A stretch of 50,811 nt of DNA from Caulobacteraceae bacterium (GTDB lineage: Bacteria > Pseudomonadota > Alphaproteobacteria > Caulobacterales > Caulobacteraceae): NCBI GenBank assembly GCA_031291645.1, contig JARLIQ010000136.1, positions 1 to 50,811 of the forward strand, written 5' to 3'. Position 1 is the first letter of the stretch, and each line of letters opens with the position of its first letter. Made by a program: the position numbers and the translations under genes. Positions 17,442 to 25,215 of the stretch are shown piece after piece. The notes below the pieces were generated by a model, which worked only from the letters and a program-made list of their open reading frames with translations, was not told where the DNA came from and did not search any database.

Positions 17442-18896
17442 ATGGATCGCGCTCAAGTGCATTTCGAACTGTTCGTGCGGCGCCATCGGCGCGCGCCCTG
17501 GGTTCTGGCCCTGGCGACCGAGGATCGCCAGGCCGCGTTCGAGGCGGCCGATGACGTGCTGGCGCGCGAGGCCGGCGCGGCCGTGCGGCTGTGCAAGGAG
17601 ACCCGCGACGCCCGGACAGGCGACTTCCGCCCGCTGACGCTGCTGGAACGCGGCGTGCGGCCCGAGCCGCGGCGCTGGCGCGGCCGTCAGCCCGGGTCGC
17701 CCCGCCCCGGTCTCGCCGCGTCGCCGGCCTGCGCGCGGCCCCAGGACCTCTACGCCGGCCCCGCGCGCGAGGCGATCGGCGGGTTCCTGTCCGGCTGGTT
17801 CGCGCGCAATCGCGTCACCCCGTTCGAGCTGCTGCACCGGGCCGACCTCGCCGAGCGGCTGGAGGCGTGTGAGGCCGAGCTGTCGGCGGCGCTCTACAAC
17901 GCCGCCCTGGACCAGGCGGCCGCCCGCGGCGCGCCGCTGGAGCCGACCCGCCGCGCGCTCGACACCCTGGCCCGGCGGACCATCGAGCGGATCGTCGCGG
18001 ACGACCCGGAGGTGGGCTTTCGCCTGGGTGTCGCCGTCGCCGCGCGCCTCGGCCGGCATCCCAATTGGAAGGACAAGCTGGAGGTCCTGCTCGACCTGAT
18101 CGACGCCGCGCCCGAGGAGGGCCAGCCGGCCGCGGTCGCCCGGCGGGTGCTGCAGCAGCCCCTGACCGACATCCTGCTGGTCCACGGCGAGCTGGACGAG
18201 ATCCTGGGCCCGGGCCTGGCGCTCGGCGACCAGCTGCTGATCCTGGCCCAGATCGCCTCGGCGCCGGCGATCGCGGCGGTGGCGGCGGACGAGGCCGCCC
18301 TGGGCCGCGCGGTCCCGCGGCTGCGCGGGATCGCCGCGCGGCTGGCCCTGACCCTGCATGGCCGCGCAGCCTTCGCGCGCGCGCGCCGGGCGGTCGGGCG
18401 GCGGGTGCTTTCGATCCTGGCGGGCGAGGCGCGGCTGTGGCCGGACGATCCCGTCCGCGAGGTCGAGGGGGTGAAGGCCCTGGCCCGGCTCTTGACCCTG
18501 CCGAGCCGGCTGGTGGGCCAGGACGAGGTCGCCGCCGCCCTGGCCGCCCGCTGGCGGCGCCTGACCGGCCCTGGTTTCGTCGAGGCGCGGCTGGGGCTGT
18601 GCCGGGGCGCGCTGGAGGAGGCGGACGTGCTGCTCGACCTGGTCGAGGCGGCGGTCGGCCGCGCGTCGGTCGAGGCCCTCGGTCGGCGGCTGCTGGCCCT
18701 CTTGGCCGACCGCGGGTTCGAGCAGGAGGCGCGCTTCAGTCCCGACCCGCTGGCGGTCGGCCTGGGCCGGCTGGCCGGCCTGGCCGCCCGTATCCGTGGC
18801 GTGGCGCTGCGCACGGAGACCCGCCTCGAGGCCGAACGGCGCCTGCGCCGCCTGGCCGTCCGGATGAAGGCGGACGCCGCCACGCTCTGCGCCTAA
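17442..18896 (+). CDS. Hypothetical helical protein, 484 residues
   Basis: I do not recognise this protein. It is long, Ala/Arg/Leu-rich and predicted almost wholly helical, with no signal peptide or membrane segment. A disordered, Pro- and Arg-rich stretch (about residues 75-100) separates a small N-terminal part (HFELFVRRH to VRLCKET) from a large helical C-terminal region. The ATG has only a weak purine-rich site (GGGG) upstream. The reading frame has the strong GC preference at third positions expected of a real gene in this genome, while competing frames do not give family-like proteins. It ends 75 bp before the GH84 gene in the same direction, so the two may be co-expressed. Confidence 0.6.
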   Translation: MDRAQVHFELFVRRHRRAPWVLALATEDRQAAFEAADDVLAREAGAAVRLCKETRDARTGDFRPLTLLERGVRPEPRRWRGRQPGSPRPGLAASPACARPQDLYAGPAREAIGGFLSGWFARNRVTPFELLHRADLAERLEACEAELSAALYNAALDQAAARGAPLEPTRRALDTLARRTIERIVADDPEVGFRLGVAVAARLGRHPNWKDKLEVLLDLIDAAPEEGQPAAVARRVLQQPLTDILLVHGELDEILGPGLALGDQLLILAQIASAPAIAAVAADEAALGRAVPRLRGIAARLALTLHGRAAFARARRAVGRRVLSILAGEARLWPDDPVREVEGVKALARLLTLPSRLVGQDEVAAALAARWRRLTGPGFVEARLGLCRGALEEADVLLDLVEAAVGRASVEALGRRLLALLADRGFEQEARFSPDPLAVGLGRLAGLAARIRGVALRTETRLEAERRLRRLAVRMKADAATLCA

Positions 18897-18971
18897 GCCT
18901 GGGCCTGAGCCCAACCCGGCCTTGCCCGCGCCGCCGCGCTTGCCTAAGCCGGGGGCGGGGAGGACTGCGGG

Positions 18972-20033
18972 ATGGATGTCGAGCTTGGCCTGATCGAGGG
19001 CTATTACGGCAAGCCCTGGGACTGGGCGATGCGGGCCGAGCAGGTGAGGGCCCTGGCGCCCCACGGCTACGGCTTCTACCTCTATGCGCCCAAGGCCGAT
19101 CCCTTCCTGCGCCGCCGCTGGCAGGAGGACCACCCGCCCGAGACGGCCCGGGCGCTGGGCGATCTGGCCGCCGCCTGCCGCGCCCAGGGCGTCCGGTTCG
19201 GCGTCGGCCTCAGCCCGTTCGAGCTCTACCGCGACTTCAGCGGCCCGGCCCAGGCCGCGCTCGCCCGCAAGCTGGCCTTCCTCGACGAGATCGGCGTGCA
19301 GGACCTGGGCGTGCTGTTCGACGACATGCGCGGCGACCTGCCGGACCTGGCCGAGACCCAGGTTTCGATCATCCACTGGATCGCCGAGCGCACCCGCGCC
19401 GGCCGCGTCATCGCCTGCCCGACCTACTACACCGACGATCCGGTCCTCGACCGCGTCTTCGGCCAGCGGCCGGACGGCTATCTGGAGGCCTTTGGCGCCG
19501 GCCTCGACCCCGCGATCGAGGTGTTCTGGACCGGCGAGGAGGTCTGCTCGCGCGAGTTCAGCCCCGGCCACCTGGCGCGGGTCGCCGGCCAGCTCAGCCG
19601 CAAGCCCTTCCTGTGGGACAACTACCCGGTCAACGACGGCCCGCGCATGTCGCCGCACCTGCACCTGCGCGCCTTCACCGGCCGGCCGGCGGCGATCGGC
19701 CCGCACATCGCCGCCCATGGGGTCAATCCAGCGCTGCAGCCCGTCCTGTCGCGCATCCCCGCCATCACCCTGGCCGACAGCTACCGGCTGGGCGAGGCCT
19801 ATGAATACGGCCGCGCCTTCGAGCGGGCGGCGGCCGAGACGCTGGGGCCCGAGCTGGGCGCCCTGGTCCAGCGCCACCTGACCCTGCTGCAGGACACCGG
19901 CCTCGACCGGCTGGGCGAGGCGACCGCGCGCCTGCGCGCCCGCTACGCCGCCTTCGATCACCCCGGCGCGCGCGAGATCACCGCCTTCCTCGACGGCGCC
20001 TGGACGGTGACCAGCATGGAGGAGGAGGCTTAG
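18972..20033 (+). CDS. GH84-type beta-N-acetylglucosaminidase (O-GlcNAcase-like)
   Basis: The 353-residue protein is a stand-alone NAGidase catalytic domain. It begins directly with GLIEGYYGKPW, continues with YGFYLYAPKADPF and has the catalytic aspartate pair Asp117-Asp118 in LFDDMRGDL. GH84 enzymes hydrolyse terminal beta-linked GlcNAc by substrate-assisted catalysis; the family includes eukaryotic O-GlcNAcase and clostridial hyaluronidase-type enzymes. No signal peptide is seen, so action in the cytosol is likely, unlike most bacterial GH84 enzymes that are secreted. Its natural substrate is unknown. A GNAT related to the C-terminal domain of animal O-GlcNAcase lies 1 kb downstream on the opposite strand. 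Confidence 0.88.
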   Translation: MDVELGLIEGYYGKPWDWAMRAEQVRALAPHGYGFYLYAPKADPFLRRRWQEDHPPETARALGDLAAACRAQGVRFGVGLSPFELYRDFSGPAQAALARKLAFLDEIGVQDLGVLFDDMRGDLPDLAETQVSIIHWIAERTRAGRVIACPTYYTDDPVLDRVFGQRPDGYLEAFGAGLDPAIEVFWTGEEVCSREFSPGHLARVAGQLSRKPFLWDNYPVNDGPRMSPHLHLRAFTGRPAAIGPHIAAHGVNPALQPVLSRIPAITLADSYRLGEAYEYGRAFERAAAETLGPELGALVQRHLTLLQDTGLDRLGEATARLRARYAAFDHPGAREITAFLDGAWTVTSMEEEA

Positions 20034-20049
20034 GGGCGACCCCACACCC

Positions 20050-20080
20050 CCGCTCGTCCCCGCGAAGGCGGGGACCCAGG
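20050..20080 (+). repeat. REP-like hairpin, copy 1 (31 bp)
   Basis: Sequence of the type CCGCTC-R-TCCCCGC-GAAG-GCGGGGA-CCCWGG, with a perfect 7-bp stem and a GAAG loop. It lies just after the GH84 stop. A second copy in inverted orientation lies 62 bp downstream, and together they form a BIME-like pair that can fold into one large hairpin. It may also serve as a transcription stop between the convergent GH84 and SOS-box genes. Confidence 0.8.
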
Positions 20081-20142
20081 CGTTTTTGTTTGCTGGGGTT
20101 CCACGGCGCAGCGCGCACCGGAAAGTCCGAACACGGAAAAAA

Positions 20143-20173
20143 CCAGGGTCCCCGCCTTCGCGGGGATGAGCGG
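20143..20173 (-). repeat. REP-like hairpin, copy 2 (31 bp, inverted)
   Basis: Reverse complement of copy 1 at 20050-20080 with two mismatches in 31 bp; the stem TCCCCGC/GCGGGGA is intact. It lies about 30 bp beyond the stop codon of the leftward SOS-box gene. Confidence 0.8.
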
Positions 20174-20202
20174 AATTGATGAATGTCCTGCAGGCCCGCT
20201 GT

Positions 20203-21003
20203 TCAGGGCGGGCGGCCGGTCATCATCCCGCCGCTCGCCGCCGTTCTCGCCCTCGCCGCCGGCCAGCCGGGAGGGCGGGCCAGGCCGGTGAAGGGGGAGC
20301 TGGGTTCGCCGTTTCCGGACCACTCGTCCAGCGCCCAATCCTCGTCCGCCCACAGGGCCGGGTCGAACGCCACGCCCAGATCGAGGCAGATGCGCTGCAC
20401 CAGCTCGCCGATCGGCAGGTTCTCGAAATCGTCGTCTTCCGCGTCGTCCTCGAGCCGTTCGTAGAGGCCGTCGAACAGCCGCTCGACCTCGGGCCCATCG
20501 GCCTCGCGCCCCCCAGCCTCACGCGCGTTGGCTTCGATCACCTCTTCGACGATGTCCTGGACCGTGCTCTTGCGGATCAGCAGGCACAGCTTGCGCCTCG
20601 CGCGCCGCTCGTCCTCGGCCGCCCGCCGCTCGGCCGCCCGGGCCGCGGCCTGCGCCTGGTCCGCCCGCAGCTCGTCTTCCAGCCTGGCCTCCAGCGCCAG
20701 GGTCTGGCGCACCGCGCGGCTGAGGCGCGAGAAGGCCAGCGCCGCCTCCGCCGCGCCCACCGGCTCGTCCGCCGACGCCTCGCCGGCCTCGGCAAGCTCC
20801 GCGCGCCGCAGCAGCGAGCGCGCCAGCGCCATGCCGACCTCGGCCAGGTCCTCCAGCGTCTGCAGGCGCCGCTCGGCCCGCGGGCTCATCGTCCCGGCCT
20901 CGGCCCCCGACTGGGCCCCGGCCTGGCCGCACGCGCGCCCCTCCGCCTGGTCCGCCACCGGACCGGGCGCCGTCGTCTCGGCTGACGGGGGTGTCTCAAC
21001 CAT
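20203..21003 (-). CDS. Hypothetical protein preceded by a LexA-type box (predicted SOS gene)
   Basis: No family was recognised for this 266-residue protein. It has a Pro/Ala/Gly-rich N-terminus (about 1-40), a long Ala/Arg/Glu-rich helical stretch likely to form coiled coil (about 45-165), the more ordered segment KLCLLIRKSTVQDIVEEVIE, and an acidic part (LEDDAEDDDFENLPIGELV). The C-terminus is disordered. I place the start at ATG 21003 because a GTTC-N7-GTTC box ends at the base before it and a TTGACT-like -35 lies upstream; a start at 21039 would put the promoter inside the gene. No ribosome site fits, so the mRNA is probably leaderless, as is common in Caulobacter. Function is unknown; a damage response is inferred. 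Confidence 0.6.
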   Translation of the reverse strand: MVETPPSAETTAPGPVADQAEGRACGQAGAQSGAEAGTMSPRAERRLQTLEDLAEVGMALARSLLRRAELAEAGEASADEPVGAAEAALAFSRLSRAVRQTLALEARLEDELRADQAQAAARAAERRAAEDERRARRKLCLLIRKSTVQDIVEEVIEANAREAGGREADGPEVERLFDGLYERLEDDAEDDDFENLPIGELVQRICLDLGVAFDPALWADEDWALDEWSGNGEPSSPFTGLARPPGWPAARARTAASGGMMTGRPP

Positions 21004-21018
21004 GAACAAAACGAGAAC
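21004..21018 (-). promoter_or_regulatory. Alphaproteobacterial LexA (SOS) box, GTTC-N7-GTTC
   Basis: On the minus strand the 15 bp read GTTCTCGTTTTGTTC, an exact match to the alphaproteobacterial LexA consensus of two GTTC half-sites 7 bp apart. The box directly abuts the ATG of the downstream gene and follows a TTGACT element, so LexA would sit over the transcription start. A chance match somewhere in 50 kb is not rare; its exact promoter position is what supports it. Confidence 0.6.
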
Positions 21019-21067
21019 ATAAGTCGAGCGAAAAGTCAAGTTCGCGACCGGGCGCGCGCCGCCGCGC

Positions 21068-21700
21068 TCAGCGTCCCGCCGCGTCCCGCGGGTCGATGAC
21101 GAACCAGATCACCTCCCACGGCGGCGGCAGCCGTTCGAATTCGCGGAAGCCGTAGGCCTGGTAGAAGCGGACGCCCCGCGCGTTCGGCCCGCCGACGCCC
21201 AGGTGCGCGCCGGTCGAGCCCTTGTCGGCGACGGCGGCCAGCCAGCGGTCGATCAGGGCCTTGCCCCAGCCCTGGCCCTGCAGGCGGGGCAGAAGGTTGA
21301 TGTGCAGGTGCGACGGCCAGGGCTCGGCGACGCGGCGCGGGGTGCGGGACGGGTGGTGGAACTGGTAGGCGCGCAGGGCGTCGGCGCTCCAGGCCTTGTC
21401 CGGCGCGCCCTCGGGCTCGGGATATCGCGCGCGCAGGCCGGGCCACCAATCGCGCTCCAGCCTCTGTTCGAAGGCGTAGGTGTCGAGCGCGCCGACGATG
21501 TAGCCGCCGACCCCCGCCTCGTCCTCGACCACGAAGGCCAGGTCCGGCTCCAGCACGGCGTAGGGTGCGGCGTAGATGTGGCCGACCATCTTGGGGTCGG
21601 CGTAGGCGGCGCTGGCGTCCTGGCCGTTGTCGCCGGTCAGGAGGGCTATGTGGTAAAGCGCCTCCAGGTCCTCGGGCCGATAGGGCCGCAGCTGGGGCAT
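21068..21700 (-). CDS. GNAT N-acetyltransferase, similar to the O-GlcNAcase C-terminal HAT-like domain
   Basis: The 210-residue GNAT protein has the acetyl-CoA pyrophosphate loop as QGQGWGKALID (about residues 137-147) within HLHINLLPRLQGQGWG. The later motif HLGVGGPNARGVRFYQAYGF supplies the catalytic-region Asn and Tyr. The long middle part (YPEPEGAPDKAWSADALRAYQFHHPSRTPRR) and the HLHINLLP strand match the style of the bacterial proteins related to the pseudo-HAT domain of animal O-GlcNAcase. Unlike the animal domain, the acetyl-CoA loop looks intact. The acceptor is unknown. The gene is leftward; the LexA-box gene begins 65 bp beyond its stop. Confidence 0.85.
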   Translation of the reverse strand: MPQLRPYRPEDLEALYHIALLTGDNGQDASAAYADPKMVGHIYAAPYAVLEPDLAFVVEDEAGVGGYIVGALDTYAFEQRLERDWWPGLRARYPEPEGAPDKAWSADALRAYQFHHPSRTPRRVAEPWPSHLHINLLPRLQGQGWGKALIDRWLAAVADKGSTGAHLGVGGPNARGVRFYQAYGFREFERLPPPWEVIWFVIDPRDAAGR

Positions 21701-21870
21701 GGCTCGCTCCTTTGCGCGCGCTGACCGGCCGGCCGCGCTCTGGCGGGCGCCGGCGCCGCCTTTTTCGGCGACTTCCGCTGCGCTGATTGGCGGGCCAGAC
21801 TGATCGCAGTCAAGCGCCGCGTCGCCCGTTAGCGTAGGGTCGCGGCCAGAGGGGATTCGAGCGCGCGAAG

Positions 21871-22935
21871 ATGGACCGGATATTCGGCTCGCCGCTGCGC
21901 AACCTGGCCACGGTCATCGCCTTCATGCTGGTGGTGATGGCGGCGGCCACCCTGGGCTACATGGCCGCCGGCTGGAGCTTCGCCGACGCCATCTACATGG
22001 TGGTCATGACCGTCTACACGGTCGGCTACGAAGAGGTCCGGCCGATCGACACGCCGTTCCTCCACGCCCTGACCATGGGCCTGATCATCCTGGGCTGTAC
22101 GGGCATGATCCTGGTCACCGGGGCCCTGGTCCAGGTGCTCACCTTCTCCCAGATCCAGCGCCTGTTGGGGGCCAACCGAATGAAAGCCGACATCGATCGC
22201 CTGAAGGGTCACGTCGTCATCTGCGGCTTCGGCCGCATCGGGGTGATGCTGGCCAAGGAACTGGCCGCCGGCGGGGCCCCGCTGGTGGTCATCGAGCGCA
22301 CCGAGGACCGGTTCGCCGAGGCCCGCGCGCTCGGCCACCTGGCCATCCACGCCGACGCCACCGACGAGGCGGCGCTGATCGCCGCGGGCGTCGAGCGGGC
22401 GCGGGTGGTGGCCACCGTCCTGCCGGACGACGCGGCCAACGTCTTCATCACCCTCAGCGCCCGCAGCCTCAACGCGGGCCTGCAGATCATCGCCCGCGGC
22501 GAGGCGCCCTCGACCGAGCGCAAGCTGATCCAGGCGGGCGCGGACAAGGTGGTGCTGCCCACCCACATCGGCGCCGAGCGGATCGCCGAGATGGTGCTGT
22601 TCCCCGAGACCGACCGCTTCGTCATGGGGTCGGAGCGGATGCAGGGGGTGGAGAAGCTGCTGCGCGACGTGGGGCTGGACATCGAGATGGTGGTGGTCGG
22701 CGAGCGCAGCGCGGCGGCGGGGGCCAACGTCGAGGACCTGGAGCGCGGCGCGCGCGGCGCCTTCTTCGTGCTGCAGGTCAACCGACGCGGCGGCGAGACG
22801 GTGATGCGCCCGCCGCTGGACCTGAAGATCGAGGCCGGCGACAGCCTGGTGGTCGTCGCCCGCCGCGCCGGCGCCGTCAGCGCCTTCTTCGCCAAGCCCG
22901 GCGAACGCCCACGGGCGGGCCGCACGACGTTCTAG
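21871..22935 (+). CDS. Potassium channel with C-terminal TrkA-N (RCK) domain
   Basis: The 354-residue protein has two membrane helices (about residues 10-35 and 65-90) with a pore loop between them, followed by an RCK domain with the nucleotide motif VVICGFGRIGVMLAKEL (about 114-130) and a TrkA-C-like C-terminal part. This is the MthK/GsuK arrangement; four or eight subunits form an inner-membrane channel gated by ligand binding to RCK domains. The selectivity filter reads TVGYEE (Thr50 to Glu55), so the usual second glycine-aspartate (TVGYGD) is replaced by two glutamates. A stable hairpin follows the stop by 14 bp. Confidence 0.9.
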   Translation: MDRIFGSPLRNLATVIAFMLVVMAAATLGYMAAGWSFADAIYMVVMTVYTVGYEEVRPIDTPFLHALTMGLIILGCTGMILVTGALVQVLTFSQIQRLLGANRMKADIDRLKGHVVICGFGRIGVMLAKELAAGGAPLVVIERTEDRFAEARALGHLAIHADATDEAALIAAGVERARVVATVLPDDAANVFITLSARSLNAGLQIIARGEAPSTERKLIQAGADKVVLPTHIGAERIAEMVLFPETDRFVMGSERMQGVEKLLRDVGLDIEMVVVGERSAAAGANVEDLERGARGAFFVLQVNRRGGETVMRPPLDLKIEAGDSLVVVARRAGAVSAFFAKPGERPRAGRTTF

Positions 22936-22948
22936 GGGGCCCATCGAG

Positions 22949-22971
22949 CCCCTCCCCGCAAGGGGGAGGGG
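22949..22971 (+). terminator. GC-rich hairpin, candidate terminator
   Basis: CCCCTCCCC - GCAAG - GGGGAGGGG, a perfect 9-bp stem with a 5-base loop, 14 bp after the potassium-channel stop. There is no T tract, so it is either an atypical terminator or another intergenic repeat element. It separates the channel gene from the TPR-sulfotransferase and overlaps the region just upstream of the false ATG at 22973. Confidence 0.45.
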
Positions 22972-23044
22972 GATGAGTGCCCCCCGATTGACAACCCCGC
23001 CGCCGCCGACGCTTGATCGGGCGGTCGCAGGCAAGGAGGCGCCA

Positions 23045-25060
23045 TTGTCGAGCCCGGAACCCACAGGCACGCTGGAGGTGGCGCTGAACCACGCCGCGCG
23101 GCTGCTGGAATCCGATCCGGCCAAGGCCGAGGCGCAGTCGCGCGAGATCCTCAAGGCCGTGCCCGGCCATCCCCATGCGCAGCTGCTGCTGGGCGTGGCG
23201 CTGAACGGCAAGGGCGACCTGGCCGCGGCGCTGGAGGTTCTGGCGCCGCTGGCGCGGTCCCAGCCGCGGGCGGCGGCCGCGCAGTTCGAGCTCGGCCGCG
23301 TGCTGGCGGGGCTTGGCCGCAGCCGCGAGGCGGCGACGGCGTTCCGGCGGGCGCTGGAGCTCAACCCCCGGCTGACCGACGCCTGGCGCGAACTGGGCGA
23401 CCAGCTGGCCCTGATGGGCGACGCCGCCGGGGCCGAGGCGGCCTACGACCGCCAGGTCCGCTCCTCGGTCAGCGAGCCGAAGCTGATCGAGGCGGCGACG
23501 GCCATGGGCGATGGCCGGCTGGCGGTGGCCGAGCACACCTTGCGGCCCTTCCTGCGCGAGCATCCGACCGACGTCGCCGCCCTGCGCATGCTGGCCGAGG
23601 TCGGGGCCCGGCTCGGGCGCTACGAGGACGCCGAGGCGCTGCTGGCGCGCTGCGTGGAGCTGGCGCCCGCCTTCGCCGCCGCGCGGCACAACTACGCCAC
23701 CATCCTGCACCGCCAGAACCGGCCGATCGAGACGATCGCCCAGCTCGACGTCCTTCTGGCCCGCGAGCCGCGCCATCCGAACTACCGCATGCTCAAGGCC
23801 GCCGCCCTGGGCCAGATCGGCGAGTACGCCGAGGCCATCGGCCACTACGAGGAGGTGCTGGCCAGCTTCCCCGAGCAGCCCAAGGCCTGGATGAGCTTCG
23901 GCCATGCGCTCAAGACCGTGGGACGCCGGGCCGACTCCATCGCCGCCTACCGCCGGGCCATCGCGCTCGAACCCCGACTGGGCGAGGCCTACTGGAGCCT
24001 GGCCAACCTCAAGACCTTCCGGTTCTCGGATGAGGACCTGGCGGCGATGTCGGCCCAGCTGGAGCGCGAGGACCTCGGCCCCGAGGACCGGTTCCACATG
24101 CGCTACGCCCTGGGCAAGGCGCTGGAGGACGCGGGCGACTACGCCGCCTCGTTCGAGCACTACCGGCTGGGCGCGGCCCTGCGGCGCGAAGGCCTGGACT
24201 ACGACGCCGACGAGACCAGCGGCCAGATGCGCCGGTTCAAGGCCCTGTTCACCCCGGACTTCCTCGCCGCGCGCGCGGGCCTGGGCTGCCCCGCGCCGGA
24301 CCCGATCTTCATCGTCGGCCTGCCGCGTTCGGGCTCGACCCTGATCGAGCAGATCCTGGCCAGCCACTCCCAGGTCGAGGGCACCATGGAGCTGCCCGAC
24401 ATCATCGCCATGGCCAAGCGGCTGGGCGGGCGGGGACCCCGGGACGCCGACAGCGCCTATCCGGGCGTCCTGGCCGAGCTCGACGCGGGCGAACTGGCCG
24501 CGCTGGGCCAGGAGTTCCTGGATCGCACCCGCGTCCAGCGCAAGCTCGGCCGGCCGTTCTTCATCGACAAGATGCCGAACAACTTCGCCCACGTCGGCAT
24601 GATCCACCTGATCCTGCCGAACGCGAGGATCATCGACGCGCGCCGCCATCCGCTGGGCTGCTGCTTCTCGGGCTTCAAGCAGCATTTCGCGCGCGGCCAG
24701 GCGTTCAGCTACGACCTGACCGACATCGGCCGCTACTACGCCGACTACGTCGAGCTGATGGCCCATTTCGACGCCGTCCTGCCCGGGCGCGTCCACCGGG
24801 TGATCTACGAGCGGATGGTGGCCGAGCCGGAGGCCGAGGTGCGGCGGCTGCTGGACTACTGCGGCCTGCCGTTCGAGCCGGCCTGCCTCAGGTTCTACGA
24901 GAACGACCGGGCGGTGCGGACGGCCAGCTCCGAACAGGTGCGCCGGCCGATCTTCGCCGACGGGGTCGACCACTGGCGGAACTACGAGCCGTGGCTGGGC
25001 CCGCTGAAGGACGCCCTGGGCCCGGTGCTGGACGCCTATCCCGACGCGCCGCCCGTTTAG
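23045..25060 (+). CDS. TPR-sulfotransferase fusion protein
   Basis: The 671-residue protein has about ten tetratricopeptide repeats (residues ~10-390), then a sulfotransferase domain that starts at PDPIFIVGLPRSGSTLIEQIL, the 5'-PSB loop that binds the phosphosulfate part of PAPS, and includes INDKMPNN-like FFIDKMPNNFAHVG and the 3'-PB-like region. It should transfer sulfate from PAPS to a protein tyrosine or to a sugar or lipid acceptor chosen by the TPR part. I place the start at TTG 23045 because a perfect AAGGAGG (23033-23039) lies 5 bases upstream. ATG 22973 in the same frame sits at the foot of the GC-rich hairpin and lacks such a site. Similar fusions are frequent in Caulobacteraceae. 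Confidence 0.88.
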   Translation: MSSPEPTGTLEVALNHAARLLESDPAKAEAQSREILKAVPGHPHAQLLLGVALNGKGDLAAALEVLAPLARSQPRAAAAQFELGRVLAGLGRSREAATAFRRALELNPRLTDAWRELGDQLALMGDAAGAEAAYDRQVRSSVSEPKLIEAATAMGDGRLAVAEHTLRPFLREHPTDVAALRMLAEVGARLGRYEDAEALLARCVELAPAFAAARHNYATILHRQNRPIETIAQLDVLLAREPRHPNYRMLKAAALGQIGEYAEAIGHYEEVLASFPEQPKAWMSFGHALKTVGRRADSIAAYRRAIALEPRLGEAYWSLANLKTFRFSDEDLAAMSAQLEREDLGPEDRFHMRYALGKALEDAGDYAASFEHYRLGAALRREGLDYDADETSGQMRRFKALFTPDFLAARAGLGCPAPDPIFIVGLPRSGSTLIEQILASHSQVEGTMELPDIIAMAKRLGGRGPRDADSAYPGVLAELDAGELAALGQEFLDRTRVQRKLGRPFFIDKMPNNFAHVGMIHLILPNARIIDARRHPLGCCFSGFKQHFARGQAFSYDLTDIGRYYADYVELMAHFDAVLPGRVHRVIYERMVAEPEAEVRRLLDYCGLPFEPACLRFYENDRAVRTASSEQVRRPIFADGVDHWRNYEPWLGPLKDALGPVLDAYPDAPPV

Positions 25061-25215
25061 GAGCGCTGCCGCCGGCCTGGGCGCCCGCGTCGCAAGCGTG
25101 GCGCCGCCGCCGCGCTCCGTGGCGAAAACATGACAACGGTGTGATCGCAGCTTGACAGAAATGCAGGGCGCGGGAGCACAGTCACAGCTCTGAAATACAC
25201 TTGAGGGGGTGTACA

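Noticed and set aside
15444-20045. A 1533-residue open frame on the minus strand through the GT9 gene, unknown genes and GH84 gene
   Set aside because: Only its last 330 codons (GT9) are family-like; the rest is an Arg/Gly/Ala-rich antisense shadow, common in DNA with so high a GC content.
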